A program made the position numbers and the translations under genes. From Panax quinquefolius (lineage: Eukaryota > Streptophyta > Magnoliopsida > Apiales > Araliaceae), in contig CM035160.1 in the NCBI GenBank assembly GCA_020205615.1, positions 6,922,437 through 6,986,436 on the forward strand: a stretch of DNA of 64,000 nt, read 5' to 3'. How positions within the stretch are numbered: position 1 is the stretch's first letter; each line of letters begins with the position of its first letter. The notes below the pieces were generated by a model, which worked only from the letters and a program-made list of their open reading frames with translations, had not been told where the DNA came from and ran no database searches. Positions 9,445 to 21,960 of the stretch are shown here, piece after piece.

Positions 9445-12108
9445 AAGACCCTCGATTTTTTTTAAATAAAAAGAAATTTCCTTTATTTATTATTTTGAAA
9501 TAAGAAGGGTTGATTTGATTAATGTGGATAGTTAAGGGTTAAATACGCAAATATTTCAAAATAAGCAAGTGGTTATAAAATATTCATTATTGCTCGGGAA
9601 TATTCGCAATACGACGCAGTATGACCGTGTGTGGGCCCCATAACGAAAAAGCGATTGGATGAGAAAAACGATAAATATAAGTTGTTTAAAAATAACTACG
9701 TAATTGTTACCAAGTATCATCATTGGAATACCCGGTGGTTAAAACACACTAATACTCGTTGTTGACAAGAAGACACGCGGTATTGCACCAATTATTGATT
9801 CGCACGTAAGAAGGCACTACTCAATAATTGTTACGATGAATACTATCGCTCAATAGTTTATTTTATTGATTCAATAATTGTTGCGTTGATATTTTATATT
9901 ATTATTGTTTCAATAATTGTCATTATCACATGAGATTTCCCATTATCGATCAATAATTCATATTATTTGAATAATATTATTAGATAACATTATTGGCAAT
10001 GTCTAGAAAGTTCTCGCTCAAGGAGAGGTTTGGTCACCTAATTGCGCTACCAGAAGAAGAGAGATCCTTATCGAAAGCCCCTCTTTCCCGGAGGAAATGT
10101 TGGTTGTCATAAATGTGATTCTCAGTAATATTATTTGTGAATAATTAATTATTGATTCATATGATAAGGAAATATTTATTTTATATGAATATAAATGATG
10201 GATTTATTTATGTGGTTATTAATGAAGGAATTAATGCTTTGAGATGTTTTATTTGTATTTTGTCTGATTGGAGGTATTAAAAGATCAAATCGGTGTTATT
10301 ATGCCTTTATTGTGTGAGTTATAATATTTAATCCGACCGTTGGATCGTTGTAATTTTTGGATATATTATACATATATAAGTTGAGTATATGTCCACAAAT
10401 TTTGAACCGTTAAAAATGAGCGATAATTTATTATGAATTTTAAGAGATGATGATTCGAAATTAAAGTTATAAATGATTTTGATGGAAAATTCTAGAATTG
10501 GTGGGCCCCACTTGTGGTTGGTGAAAAATGTGCTCAATTGAATTTTCAAATGTGGTGGGTGGGAATAGTAGCGAGTAAAAGCCATCGGAGTTGCAGTTAA
10601 GTCCTTGCTTTCTTGCTAACATTTTCCTATAAATAGAGGCTAAGTTAAATTGAAAATCACACCGTAAACAAAGTTTTCTCTTTCTCTCTCTATATTATTG
10701 AGCGTATTTTGTGAGTATTTAGATACTTTAAGAGTTGCTTGTTCAAGATAAGTTTCATTCAAAGATCACTTCCGACCTTTCCTTCCAAGTACCATCGATT
10801 CTTTGAGGTAAGGGATGTTATTTTCTTCTCAAATGATATTATTTCTTCAATATCATTATCTTTGAAATATTGGTTGGAACTTTTATCAAATTTGGAACTT
10901 TTTCATGTGGGGGTTTACTATTCATGAGTTACTATTCACGAAGTTACTATTCATGAGTTACTATTCACGAGTTACTATTCACGAGTACTATTCACGTAAG
11001 CGTGAAGATATTTTTTATGGAATTTCTATCTTTTGGTGTCGATTTACTATTCATGATACTTTGATTATTCACGATATCTTGACTATTCACGATATCTGTA
11101 CTATTCACGATACTGCACTATTCAATCAAAAAATAAAATTTCTTCTTTTTGTCCAAAACATCTATTCTCGGATACTAGCTTGATTGTATCCATGTTTTGA
11201 TCATTCTCAAATTTTACACCACCGTGATTATTTTTGAGGTATTTTTGGACGTGGATAAAACCAAGTACTGAATCCTTAATCCTTGTCATTTTGTTTCACC
11301 GGATTCGCTTTAAAAATATTTTTATCATCCTCGCCTTTAAATGACGATATTATTGAATATCTTTGGCTGTAGTGCAAAGATGAATGATTTCTCAAGAATA
11401 TCTTTGGCTCAGAAGTGCAAAGATGAACAGTGTTTAAATGAACACGACCGGTCGATGAATATCTTTGCACCAGTAGTGCAAAAATGATGAACAGTGTTGA
11501 GATGAACATGACTGATCATGAATATCTTTGGCCTGTAGTGCAAAGATGAATATTTGATTTGAGATGAATATCATTGATGTTACAGGATAAAATATTGATG
11601 ATGGACCTGTTAAATTCATAGATTATAGAGATTTCATTCTCTACGTAACTCTTCTATGAATTATTATTTCACGCGAATATTGATCCAAAACTTGTTATTT
11701 ATCAGTATTCTATCGATTTTTCCTGCTGGAGACTAACGATAATTTGTTGTATATTATCTTAGTCATAACATCCTTTATCGGGCTAGTTGAGCTCACCCTT
11801 TTTCTTGTTGTTCCATTTTTCTTCTCGTGAGGCGAGAATGTAAATGAGTACTAGTCGGGGTATGGAATGAAGGTTCTGAGAGAGTTGTTTAGTAGTCCTC
11901 ACCATTTTGTAAAATAATGTATCAATAATTATGATGGGGATTTATTTGCGTGTGGATATTGTCTGTAAGACAATATTGTATTTAAACTCATTATATATAT
12001 TGTCGTATTTCACACGACATTTGTATTATTGAAGTTGTAGTTTCTTCTTTGTACCATGTATTTGGCGACTTAGAATGGGTGTTGTGTATACCTATTTTGG
12101 GGGCTTCA
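9445..12108 (+). repeat. A2 5' LTR (U3 type alpha)
   Basis: About 2.66 kb. It starts within AAGACCCTCGATTTTT (TGTAAGACC in other copies; the first bases are lost) and ends TTTTGGGGGCTTCA. It holds a TATA box at 10627, GTTACTATTCACGA-type repeats at about 10914-11000 and hairpin units at 11355-11550. The U3 stretch before the TATA box (about 10205-10620) matches 42200-42590 (inverted) and 49445-49885, but not A4 or A5. Confidence 0.87.
10627..10636 (+). promoter_or_regulatory. TATA box of A2 LTR
   Basis: CTATAAATAG, followed about 45 bp later by a CT-rich stretch (TTCTCTTTCTCTCTCT) typical of plant LTR transcription starts. Equivalent boxes lie at 49889-49898, 55327-55336 and 62872-62881 (+) and at 16729-16738, 23444-23453 and 42149-42158 (-). 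Confidence 0.7.
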
Positions 12109-12110
12109 GC

Positions 12111-12127
12111 TTGGTATCGAGCTTAGG
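12111..12127 (+). other. A2 primer-binding site
   Basis: TTGGTATCGAGCTTAGG, two bases after the LTR end. It matches the tRNA-iMet complement TGGTATCAGAGC except that CAG reads CG. Confidence 0.78.
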
Positions 12128-12280
12128 ATATGATCTCCATGGAGAGATCGGGGAATAGAACTAGGAGGGAGAGACGAAAATCCTTCGCTAAAGGTGTCCT
12201 ACCTAAGCTTATTTGTTAGTTGGTCAAGATATAGGGATATTATGTGATATATTGATTTCCTTAATTAACCCTTGTTTTAT

Positions 12281-13512
12281 ATGACAATGTTGAGAATGTC
12301 GAATCGAGAATATTAATGATGGAGTAAATGAGACCGTGGAGATGCCTGACTTACCAACGAGGAGAACGTCTGTAAGTGGCAATGTTCCTCCCATGAATAA
12401 CACCAAATGAGCGTGATGATGAACGAGGGATGTTTAGAAGTTTTCAGCAGCTTCATGCAAAATCGCATTTAGGGAGACTCGTGTTCAAAATACAGGAGGA
12501 AATGATAGCAATTCACGGTGGTCACAAATGCACAGCATTCAAAGAGTCGGGACCACCGTAATTTAAGGGAAAGCCGATCCGATCATGGCGGAAACATGGG
12601 TCAAGCAAATTACCAAGATATTCGATGTCTTGGGATGCACGAGAGAAATGAAAGTTCCATTCGCTACTTTATGTTCCGTGGCGGCGGATCTCGGTGGGAG
12701 TCAGTGAAGCATCTATCCAAATCGCAAGACTCAAAGATGTCATGGGAGACATTTCAGAACAGCTTGAATTCGACAAGTACTTCCCCGAAAGTATTCGTAT
12801 ATGAAGGAAGTGGAGTTTATTAGACTAGAAAGCGAGAATAACACGATTTTGTCCCAAGACGAGGCGAAGTTCGCGGAGTTATCCGTGTTCAGACCTCATT
12901 TGGTGGAGAATGAGGAACGATGACGCGGATGTTTCTTAGAGGTTTGAAACCCAAGATACGTCAAGATCTCATTTCTCATAAATTTTCTCTCTATTCAGAT
13001 GTTGTCAACAGGCTCATTGTTAGAAGCGAGATAACGATACGTTCAACCGAGGGACCATAACCAGATCATACCAAGATAGCGAAAGCATCGTAATAACGAT
13101 AACCAATGGAGAAAGAAGAATACTTGGACAAAGGCTGGTAACCACTCCGGTGGTAATCGTGGCCATGAAAATAGAAGAAGCGAGTCGGAGGAGATTTTAA
13201 AAAGAGGAGATTCAACAACGACCATGTGAAGACGTCGCCACGCAGAAGAATCGGGTTCCAAGGAGGAGAAAGACCAATCGGTCGATATGTTACAAATGCG
13301 GAAAGAGGGACATATCATTGAACCGCCCACAATGGTTTAAGGTATGCTATAATTGTGGAAAAGAAGGACATATCGCTCGAGATTGTACGATGTCGAAACC
13401 CAGTCAAATGAATGGTGACTCAAAAGGATGTCCCGTAAAAGTCAAAGTCAACGGTTCTTGGAAGAGCGCTTTGTCGTGGCCGGTCAAAATACGAGAACCC
13501 GAACGAAGTTAG
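12281..13512 (+). pseudogene. A2 gag (frameshifted)
   Basis: Gypsy gag, the capsid and nucleocapsid protein. The capsid part shows TWVKQITKIFDVLGC near 12593-12635, then FATF; a MFLRGLKPK..QDLISHKFSL block lies at 12926-12995, as in plant chromoviruses. Two zinc knuckles end it. The first is at 13288-13317 (CYKC, damaged after). The second is intact at 13345-13386, reading CYNCGKEGHIARDC, a perfect C-X2-C-X4-H-X4-C. Open pieces are 12518-12823 and 13318-13512. Frameshifts between them match the error pattern in the findings, so the gene may be less broken than it looks. Confidence 0.78.
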
Positions 13513-13529
13513 ACGGTTAGTTAATTATA

Positions 13530-14150
13530 AATTCTTGCGAAGTTTATACCTTACTGATACCCTGTTCTACCCATTCTTTTATCTCTTTGCTTTATACCAA
13601 CGCTTGAACTTGACTACGGAGAAATTAGACTTTGACCTATTTATGGAGACTCTGTTAGGGAAAAACTTTCATTACATCCGTTGTTTAAAAATCTTGCTTG
13701 ATTCAGGTTGGCACTATCACATTACCTCGTGAACCTTATTCCTATAAAGATATTTGCTTTTGATGTGATTTTAAGGTTAACTACTCATCATGCCAAAATT
13801 GATTGCTTTCGTAAGGTCATAGTTAGTTTTCATATTCCTAAGCAACCTGTTATTCAATTCAAGCAATCAAACTATTGTAGTCAAACATTTTCATATCGTC
13901 ATAAAGTCATTCGTTTATTACGGATGTCAAGTTTTCTTAGTCCATGTTATGGATTTGAATAAAGACACGCCGATTTGAATAATATTCTGTTGTTATTGAT
14001 TTTTCCGACGACGTATTTCTAAGAATTTCTTGTTAACTCCCCAAAGATCGATATTAAATTTTGTATCGACTTTGAACCCCCATAAAACTCATTTCTAAAA
14101 TCTTATATCGAATGGCTCCTATTGAACTTCGTGAGTTAAAAATTCAACTA
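13530..14150 (+). pseudogene. A2 protease and RT N-terminal stub
   Basis: The protease lies about 13540-13960. The active-site stretch, LLD-x-GATHSFIS in relatives, is frameshifted here (TTACTGATACCCTG...CATTCTTTTATC), but RLNLT..KLDFDLF follows as in sister copies. After it come the pre-RT block (GGATTTGAATAAAGACACG, 13952) and the RT start: CTAAAATCTTATATCGAATGGC at about 14095 is the family's SKTPYRMA region. Homology to a normal RT stops at about 14150. Confidence 0.68.
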
Positions 14151-14325
14151 TGGAATTTGGTACCGAGCCATTATCCGGTGACTTCCTTTATGGAATACAC
14201 CTGCTTTCGCACTCTCTGTAGGGACACCATATTCGATGCGATAGTAAATTGATAGGTGTCATTGTAACGTCTATCCAAGATTGGGATATGAGTCACGCTT
14301 GAGAGCAACCTAAGTCGAAGAATCG
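14150..14325 (+). other. Segment replacing the RT palm in A2
   Basis: About 170 bp between the RT start and RNase H. In A4 the same interval holds about 630 bp with the catalytic FIDD box. The segment (GAGCCATTATCCGGTGACTT ... GATTGGGATATGAGTCACG) recurs inverted at 19800-19960, 26510-26680 and 38480-38650. It shows no open frame and no match to RT. Confidence 0.72.
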
Positions 14326-15170
14326 AAATACGTAGCTTTCAAGCTTAGTTGGTTATTATTATCGAGATTCGTTGAAGGATACTCTCTAATCGCTATTCCA
14401 TTAACGCAACCCGACTTGTAGAGATACAAAATTGAATGGAGCAAGGAATGCGAGAAGAGTTTCCAAGAGCTTAAGAGGAGACTTATTTCAAGACTGCTTC
14501 TAACAATACCATCCGGTTCGGATGGATTTGTTATCTACGCCGATGTGTTCATATGCGGAAAAGTTGGGATGAGTGTTCTCCTACCATGCAGACGCAGGCA
14601 TTGAAAAGTCATGGAGGCTTTTGCATGCCCTCGAAGTACAACTTAAAGAGTTTTTCAGTGGAAAATACAAGAGAGAATTATCCTACTTTAGATCTAGAGT
14701 AGATTCTAGTACCTAAGCCGTCATAAACCACTCGAGATTCCTTGGAAGTGGGAACACATTTCCATGCTTTCAAAGATATGGAGGCTACACAAGATAACAA
14801 ATCGCCATTTCTGCAATCCATCCCTCGAAGTACTAAAATGTATCGTGATCTTCGACATACATTTTGGTGGAACAATATGAAGAGAGAGATTGCAAAGTTT
14901 ATCTCAATGTGTTTAACTTGTCAACGTGTAAAGGCGCGAGTATCTTCAAGACTACCTAAGGGTCCGCTGCAACCACTTGAGATTCCTGAATGGAAGTAGG
15001 AATCACATTACCATGGATTTCATTCACGGGTCTTCCTTAAACGGATTTCTCAAATGCATATTTGGGTTATTGTTGATAGATTAACGGAAATCAAATTTCT
15101 TGCCGATACGGAGACTTATTAGATTTAAAGAGATTTCTAAATGCTTATATCCGCTTATATATTAATTTCA
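14326..15170 (+). pseudogene. A2 RNase H and integrase, truncated
   Basis: VGYYRRFVEGYS-type sequence (about 14345-14390) is the connection after RT. LTIPSGSDGFVIY at 14500-14540 starts RNase H. RNase H is shortened, and the integrase zinc domain follows: STKMYRDL...FWW..MKREIAKF then CLTCQ (14829-14925, within an open stretch 14742-14999). The first catalytic aspartate region, ITMDF, lies near 15005-15020. The gene is cut at about 15170, before the second aspartate and the glutamate. Integration activity is not possible from this copy. Confidence 0.74.
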
Positions 15171-15252
15171 AATTCTTCAGAGGTAATGTAGAGATTTGAG
15201 ACCACCGGAAGATCCAAATGATTCGATAACGATACAAACTAAGACAAGATCA

Positions 15253-18056
15253 TGACGCCTCAAAATAGGTATACACAACACCCATTCGAAATGCCAAATA
15301 CATGGTACGTAAACAACTACAACTTTATTATTACAACAAGAAACTGCTGAGTTTGAATACAAATATTATCTTCTGTATAATATCTATACTCAAATAAATC
15401 CTCATCACATTATTGATTCATTATTTTACAAAAATGGTGAGGACTACTAAACAACTCTCTCTAAATCTTCATTCCATACCCATTATTTTACACTAAAATG
15501 ACTACTAAACGCTCTCTCTACATTCCATACTTTCGCCTCCCGAGAAGAAAAATGGAACAACAAGGAAAAGGGTGAGCTCAACTAGCCCAAGAAAGAATAT
15601 TACGACTAAGATAATATACAACAAATTATCGTTAGTCTTCAACAGGAAAAACTGATGTAATACAATAGACAACAAGTTTCGATCAATATTCGCAATGAAA
15701 TAATAATTCATGTAAGAGTTACGTGAGAGAATGAAATCTACTATAATCTATGAATTTAATAAACCATCATCAATATTTTATCCTCAGAATATCAATCAAT
15801 ATACATCCGAATCAAATATTCATCTTTGCACTACAGCCAAAGATATTCATCAATCTCATGCCATGTTCATTTAAACACTGCTCATCTTTGCACTACAAAA
15901 GCCAAAGATATTCATCAATTCCACATGTTCATTTAAACACATGCTCATCTTCGCACTACAAAGCCAAAGATATTCTTCAGAAATCATTCATCTTCACACC
16001 ACAGCCAAAGATATTCAATAATATCATCATTTAAGACCGAGGATGATGAAAAATATTTTTAAAGAAACGAATCCAAAGGAAACAAAATGACAAGGATTAA
16101 GGATTAAGGATTCGTATTTGGTTTTTATCCACGCCCAAAAATACCTCAAAATAATCATAGTGGTGTAAAATTCAAGAATGATCAAAACATGGATACAATC
16201 AGAAGTTAGTATCCGTATTAGATGTTTTGACGAAAAGAAGAAATTTTATTTTTCTATGAATAAGATCAGATACGTGAATAAGGTCAGATACGTGAATAAA
16301 GGCCGATACGTGAATAAGAATCTACACCAAAAGATAGAAATTCCACAAAAACATCTTCACGCTTCATGAATAAGACTCGTGAATAAGAATCGTGAATAAG
16401 AATCAGCTTAATAAGAATCTCGAATAAGAAACCTCGTGAATAAGAACTCCCCCGACATGAAAAAGTTCCAAATTTGATAAAAACTTCAGATCAATATTTC
16501 AAAGATAATGATATCAAAGAAATAATATCATTACAAAAAAAATAATATCCCTTACCTCGAAAGATCAAGATTTCTAAATTGTAATAATGTGTATAAGGTC
16601 AAGGAACTTGCACTGCCCTAGCAATACTCAAAGTATACTCAAAATACTCACAAGAATACGCCAAAATATCGAGAGAGAAATAGAGAGAAAACTTCAGCTT
16701 CTGTGATTTTCAATTCTAACCCAAGACCCTATTTATAGAAAACGCTAGAATGACCAAAGCGTAAAATTTAATATAATATTAATATAATTATACAAATTTT
16801 CCTTAGCCCACCTTTTGGTCAAAACACCAGCCACACATGTTAATGATGTCCAAAAAATACAAAAACGTTTTTCTTAACAAAAATAATTTAAACTCCCAAA
16901 ATCAATTATTTTGAGCTTCTAACTTCAATAATTCATAATAAATAGCCCTTTCATCAGAAAATTGAATCTCATGAGTTTTTATAGAAATTCAATTCTCTAC
17001 AACTTTGCAGAAGAAAGTTTTTCCAAATTCCAAACAAAAATCGACCAAATCCACAAACGGGCGATTTTGCTGTGCTATAATCAAATTTCTACCAATAATT
17101 GTGTCCACCAACACACAAAAACATGTGTTAAAACATTTAATGCCACAAAATACTCTTCCTCCTCATATACTCATATATCCCACATTCATTGTAAAATATC
17201 ACCGCTAATATATTATTAAAATAATATATTTAAATGAATTATTTTATCGTAAAAGATAAAATATTAATTTTCAACAATTGTCATTTTAAAAATTTTCCCA
17301 TCTATATCCACATAAAATCAATATTTTCCTCATCATATAAATCAATAATTAATTATTCACAAATAATATTACGTAATCACAATATCGACAACCAGCAGCT
17401 CCTAAGAAAGAGGGGCTTTCCAATAAGAATTTCTTCATCAAGCAATTAATTAGATGACCAAACCTCTCCTTAGATGTAACTTTCTAGACATCGCCAATAA
17501 TGTTATCTAATAATATTATTCAGATAATATGAATTATTGCTTCGATAATGAAAGATACCGTAATGACAATTATCAAACAATGTTAATATAAAATATCAAC
17601 GCAAAGAATTATTAACTCAATAAAATATCGAATAAAGAATTATCAGTAACCATTATCGAGTAAAGCCTTTCACGTAAGAATCAATAATTGGTGCAATACC
17701 GCAGCACATCGCTCAACAACGCCAGACAAGTGTGTTTTAACCACCGGTATTCCAACAAGATAATCTAAGAATAACTACGCCAAGTATTTAAAAACAACTT
17801 ATATTTGTCGCTTTTTTCATCCAATCGCTCCCACATGGGCCCACACACGGTCACTACCATCGCATTTAATATTCCCCGACAAAGATTTAATATTCCACTT
17901 TACCAAACGAATATTCCCTACAACAATGAATATTTTATAACCACTCATTATTTTGAAATATTTATGATTTAACCCTTAACTATCCACATTAATCAAATCA
18001 ACCTTACTATTTCAAAATAAAGGAAATTCCTTTTATTTAAAAATTTCGGTCTTACA
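15253..18056 (-). repeat. A5a 3' LTR (U3 type beta)
   Basis: 2,804 bp on the - strand. It starts TGTAAGACCG at 18056 and ends GAGGCGTCA at 15253. TATA box at 16729-16738 (-), repeat block 16260-16450, hairpin units 15820-16020. It matches 21961-24772 along its length. The 80 bp to its left (15171-15252) belongs to no element that I recognise. Confidence 0.88.
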
Positions 18057-18085
18057 ACCTCCCTCCTTATGAAATTTCGCCCTCG
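18057..18085 (-). other. A5a polypurine tract
   Basis: On the - strand CGAGGGCGAAATTTCATAAGGAGGGAGGT runs into TGTAAGACC; the purine run AAGGAGGGAGG directly precedes the LTR. The same tract is at 24773-24790 (-), 48658-48670 (+) and 61518-61532 (+). Confidence 0.8.
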
Positions 18086-19340
18086 AATCGACGACGCATT
18101 CTGTGTTTTTGAAAAGACGAGGATACCTCGCTTTCATTTTCGCTTCCAATTCCCTGTGTCATTTCCTCTATAAAGATGATTCCTCCACAAAACTTTAACT
18201 CAGGGTATAACCTTTCATACAGTAGACATGCTCCTTCCTATCCAAAATCTTGACAGTACCTCCTCATACGCTAAGTCTTCTATTATCTCGTCCCTGCTCT
18301 AACTCAATAACGTGGTTCGGTCTTTCACATATTTACTTAAGTATGATATGTGAAACACATTATGAACACGAGACATACTTGAGGTAACGCAAGTCTATAG
18401 GCTACATTTCCTACTTCCTGGCCAAGAATTTGAAATGGACCAATAAATCGTGGATCGAGCTTTCTCTCTTCCCAAATCTTGAACTCCTTCCACGGAGCAA
18501 CTCGCAACAATACATGATCCCCACATTAAATTCCACGCCCTTTCGATAAAGATCCGCATAACTCTTTTCACGATCTTGTGGCCGCTTCAGATACGCTTGT
18601 CGAATCATTAGTCATATGCATTCAACTCCCTGTCCCAACAATGTTGCTTCACCCACCTCATCCCAACATATCGAGAACGACATTTTTGTCCATATAATGC
18701 TTCAAATGGAACCATGCCTATATTTGTTTAATAACTATTGTTGTATGAGAATTCCACCAATGGCAAGTACTTATCCCAACTTCCTTTGAAATCTAGGACA
18801 CGTAGTTTTAATATATCTTCAAGAGTTTGAGTAGTCCTTTCGATCGCCCATCCGCTTCGAGGATGGTACGCCAAACCGAATCAGAAATTCGCGCCCATAG
18901 CTTTTCACAAACCAACCCAAAATCATGAAGTGAATCTGGGTCACGATCTAAAACTATGGATACCGGCATGCCATGCAATCTCACAATCTTATTTACGCAT
19001 ATACGAGAAAGACGCTCAAGGAATAAGTCTCTCAGATTTGTAAAGAAATGAGCAGACTTGGTTAATCTATCAACAATAACCCAAATAGCATCTATGCCTC
19101 GAGAAACCGCAGAAGATTAGTAATGAAATTCATGGTAATGTGTTCCCACTTCCATTTCAAAATCTCAAGTGGTTGCAAATCTAAATCTTAGGTACAAGAT
19201 GCTCCGCCTTTACACGCTCGGTAAGTTAAACACATCGAGATAAACTACGCGATCTCTCTCCTCATATTGCTTCCACCAAAATGTATGTCAAGATCATAAT
19301 ACATTTTGGTACTTCCAGATGGATCGCAAAATGGTGTATT
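18086..19340 (-). pseudogene. A5a integrase and pol C-terminal tail
   Basis: From right to left: a damaged zinc domain (STKMYYDL...REIA.FISMCLT near 19200-19320, with the second cysteine as TAC), the catalytic core (AIWVIVDRLTKSAHF near 19060-19100; DRDP near 18925-18960) and the C-terminal part (KGVEFNVG...RFGKR, open at 18411-18608). The last part carries the chromodomain-like tail of Tekay/Del-type elements (compare KVIPQVKVLWRNHL in A4). Several stops. It would insert element cDNA into chromatin; inactive as written. Confidence 0.72.
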
Positions 19341-20070
19341 GTGGTGCCTCCATCATAATCTTGTTCTTCAAATCGAGTCGTTAGAACACAAAGTCTAGAG
19401 TGGACTCAAGTATTCCTTCTTCATCAATTCTCGCCCTAATAGCTCCTTCAGATTTTCTTCTCGATCACCCGGCCTGGGGGCTCGAGCAACCTTAACTTTT
19501 TCTATTAAAGTCGGGTTCTATGCGAGATACTTGACATCATCGCACTGCTCCTCAAGATATGATCTTCTACTCAACGCTACCACCACCACGCTCGCTTTCC
19601 AAGATGGTATGGTTGTAATACGTGCCAAATGAGTCGCCTCGAGCTCTTGAAAATCTTCTCGCATTCCTCGCCCATACTAATTTTGTATCTTTTCGAGTCA
19701 CCTGGTTAATCTGAATAGCGATTCGAGAATATCCTTCAACGAATCTCCGATAATAACCAACTAAGCTTCTGAAGCTACGATTTCGACATCGACTTAGTTG
19801 CTTCTCAACGCGACTCATATCCCAATCTTGATAAAGACGTCACAATGACACCTATCGCTTTACTATCGCATCTAATATAACGCCCCTACAGAGAGTTCTG
19901 CTTAGTGAATTCCACAAAGGAAGTCACAAGATAAAGGCTCAAAACCAAATTTATAGTTGAATTTTTAACTCCTCAAGTTCAATAGAGCCATTCGATATGA
20001 GATTTTAGAAATGAGTTTTGTACCGTTCAAAGTCGATACAAAATTTAATATCAAAGCTTTGGGAGTAAGC
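19341..20070 (-). pseudogene. A5a RNase H, RT-palm replacement and RT stub
   Basis: RNase H remains lie at about 19360-19700 and the connection LVGYYRRFVEGYSRIAI is open within 19567-19818. The ~170-bp segment that replaces the RT palm follows (about 19800-19960), then the RT start (antisense of SKTPYRMA and FCIDFE, 19975-20050). No FIDD catalytic box exists, so this copy has no reverse transcriptase. Confidence 0.74.
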
Positions 20071-20610
20071 CAAGAAATTCTTCGTAAAATACGCCAGAAA
20101 AAATCAATAACAACAGAATATTATTCAAATCGACGTTGTCTTTATTCAAATCCATAATACGGACTAAGAAAATTCGACATCCGTAATAAACGAACGACTT
20201 CATGGGTTTGATATGAAAATGTTTGACTACAATGGTTTGATTGCTTGAATTCAATAATGTGTTGTTTAGAATATGAAAACTAACAACCTTACGAAAATAA
20301 TCAATTTCTATGATGAGTAGTTAACCTTAAAATCACATCAAAAACAAATATCTCTATAGAAATAAGGTTAACAGTAATGTGATAGTGCCAACCCGAATCA
20401 AGCAAGATTTATAAACAAAGGATGTGATGAAAGTTTCTCCTAACGGAGTTTCCACAGATAGGTCAAAGTCTAATTTCTCCGAGTCAAGTTTAAACGCTGA
20501 AATGCAAGTAAGAGAGAGATAAAAGAATGGGTAGAACCGATATCTAGTAAGGTATATACTTCAAGCAAGAATTTATAATCGACTAACCTGTATAACTTCG
20601 TCGTTCCTCA
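20071..20610 (-). pseudogene. A5a protease
   Basis: Aspartic protease of the gag-pol polyprotein. On the - strand the active-site stretch reads LLDIGSTHSFISL (about 20525-20565), where an active enzyme has D-S/T-G; isoleucine here is probably an error or a mutation. LNLT follows, and the domain runs to the pre-RT block with VMDLNKDN at about 20150. Stops interrupt it. Confidence 0.66.
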
Positions 20611-21800
20611 GATTTTGACCGGCCACGACAAACGCCTTCCCTAAATCGCTGACTTTCGACTTTTCTCGGGATACTTTTCGAGTCACCGTCCCCAATCGAA
20701 TCTAGGTTTCGCCACTCGCATAATCTCGAAATATATGTCCTTCCTTTCCACAACTATAAGATACCTTAAACTGCTGCAAGCGCTTGGCCGATATGTCCTC
20801 TTCCCAAGATTTGTAACATACGACCGGTGGTCGCTTCTCCTCCCTTAAAACTAGTTGCTATAGCGCCGACGCCTTCACACGGTCGCTGTTGAATCTCCTT
20901 TTAAAATCTCCTCCCGACTCGCTTCTTCTATTTTCATGGCCACGATTACCACCGTAGTGGTTACCGCCTTGTCTCAGATTCTTCTTTCTCCGCCGGTTAT
21001 CGTTATTCTCGATGACCGCTATCTTCTAGATGATCCTCGTTATGGTCCCTCATGAACGTATTCGCTATCTCGCCTAACAACCGAGCCCCGCTGACAACAT
21101 CCGGTCAGAGAGAAAATTTACGAGAAATGAGATATCGACGTACGCCGGGTTTCAAACCTCTCGTAAACATCCGCCATACGCTCCTCATTCTCCACCAAAT
21201 GAGGTGCAACCTCGATAACTCCGCTAACTTCGCCAGACCGACACCGCCATGTTATTCTCGCTTAGTCTAATAAACTCCACTTCCTTCATACGACGAATAC
21301 TTTCGTGGAAGTATTGTTATCGAACTGCTTCAAACGCTCCCACGATACGCCGAAAGCACCGATGGGTACGCCTACGTATTCCCACCAAGAATCATCCGCC
21401 ACTTTAACATAAAGGTGGCGAATGGAACTTTCGTTCTCCGCCGCATCCCAAGACATCGAATATCTTGTAATTTGTTCACCCACGCCTCCGCCTTTAATCG
21501 GATCCGCTTTCCCTGCACTCGTGGTCCCAACTTTTCAATCGCTTTCGTCACGACCACTCGTGAATTGCTATCATTTCTCCTCAGATTTTGAACACGAAGT
21601 CTCCTCGTCCGATTTTGCATACGAACCGCAAAAAGCTTCTAAACATCCCCTCGCTCATCATCCGCCAGCAGGTGTTTGTTCACAGAGAACATTGCCACCG
21701 CTGCAGACGCTCTCCCTCGCTGGTAAGACAGCATCTCCACTACCTCATTTACTCCATCATAATATTCTCACGACATTCTCAAATACCGCCATAAAATAAG
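20611..21800 (-). pseudogene. A5a gag
   Basis: Capsid blocks appear on the - strand (KVPFATFMLK at 21400-21430 within an open 21372-21620; FLRGLKP-type sequence near 21150). The second zinc knuckle, 20720-20761, reads SYSCGKEGHIFRDY: the first cysteine is shifted and the last is tyrosine, unlike the perfect knuckle of A2. The start is near 21795, at the antisense of TTTTATGGCGGTATTTGAGAATGTC. Frame breaks recur every 100-250 bases. Confidence 0.7.
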
Positions 21801-21940
21801 GGTTAATTAAGGAAATCAATATATCACATAATATCCCTATATACCGACCAACTAACAAATAAGCTTAGTAGACACACTAAATAAGGATTTACTCGCCTCC
21901 CTCCTAGTTCTATTCCCCGATCTCCGCCAGAGATCATATC

Positions 21941-21957
21941 CCTAAGCTCGATATTAA
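21941..21957 (-). other. A5a primer-binding site
   Basis: On the - strand TTAATATCGAGCTTAGG follows the LTR end. It corresponds to TTGGTATCAGAGCTTAGG with GG read as AA and CAG read as CG. Confidence 0.62.
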
Positions 21958-21960
21958 CCG

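Larger units (their letters stand above)
9445..15170 (+). mobile_element. Gypsy element A2 (chromovirus-like, truncated)
   Basis: Order: 5' LTR 9445-12108, primer site 12111-12127, gag 12281-13512, protease from 13530, a stub of RT, RNase H, and integrase cut at about 15170. Beyond lies 80 bp of unassigned sequence, then a - strand LTR. There is no 3' LTR. The RT palm is absent and replaced by a short segment that it shares with A5 and A6. The protein order and integrase features fit Ty3/gypsy, and the C-terminal tail of sister copies fits the Tekay/Del lineage. Confidence 0.82.

Noticed and set aside
13043..13330. 95-codon - frame with tryptophan-rich, membrane-like sequence
   Set aside because: It is antisense to the A2 gag zinc-knuckle region, which has clear motifs on the + strand.
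21422..21799. 125-codon + frame in A5a
   Set aside because: Antisense to the gag capsid region of A5a; the proline- and serine-rich reading is the complement of gag codons.
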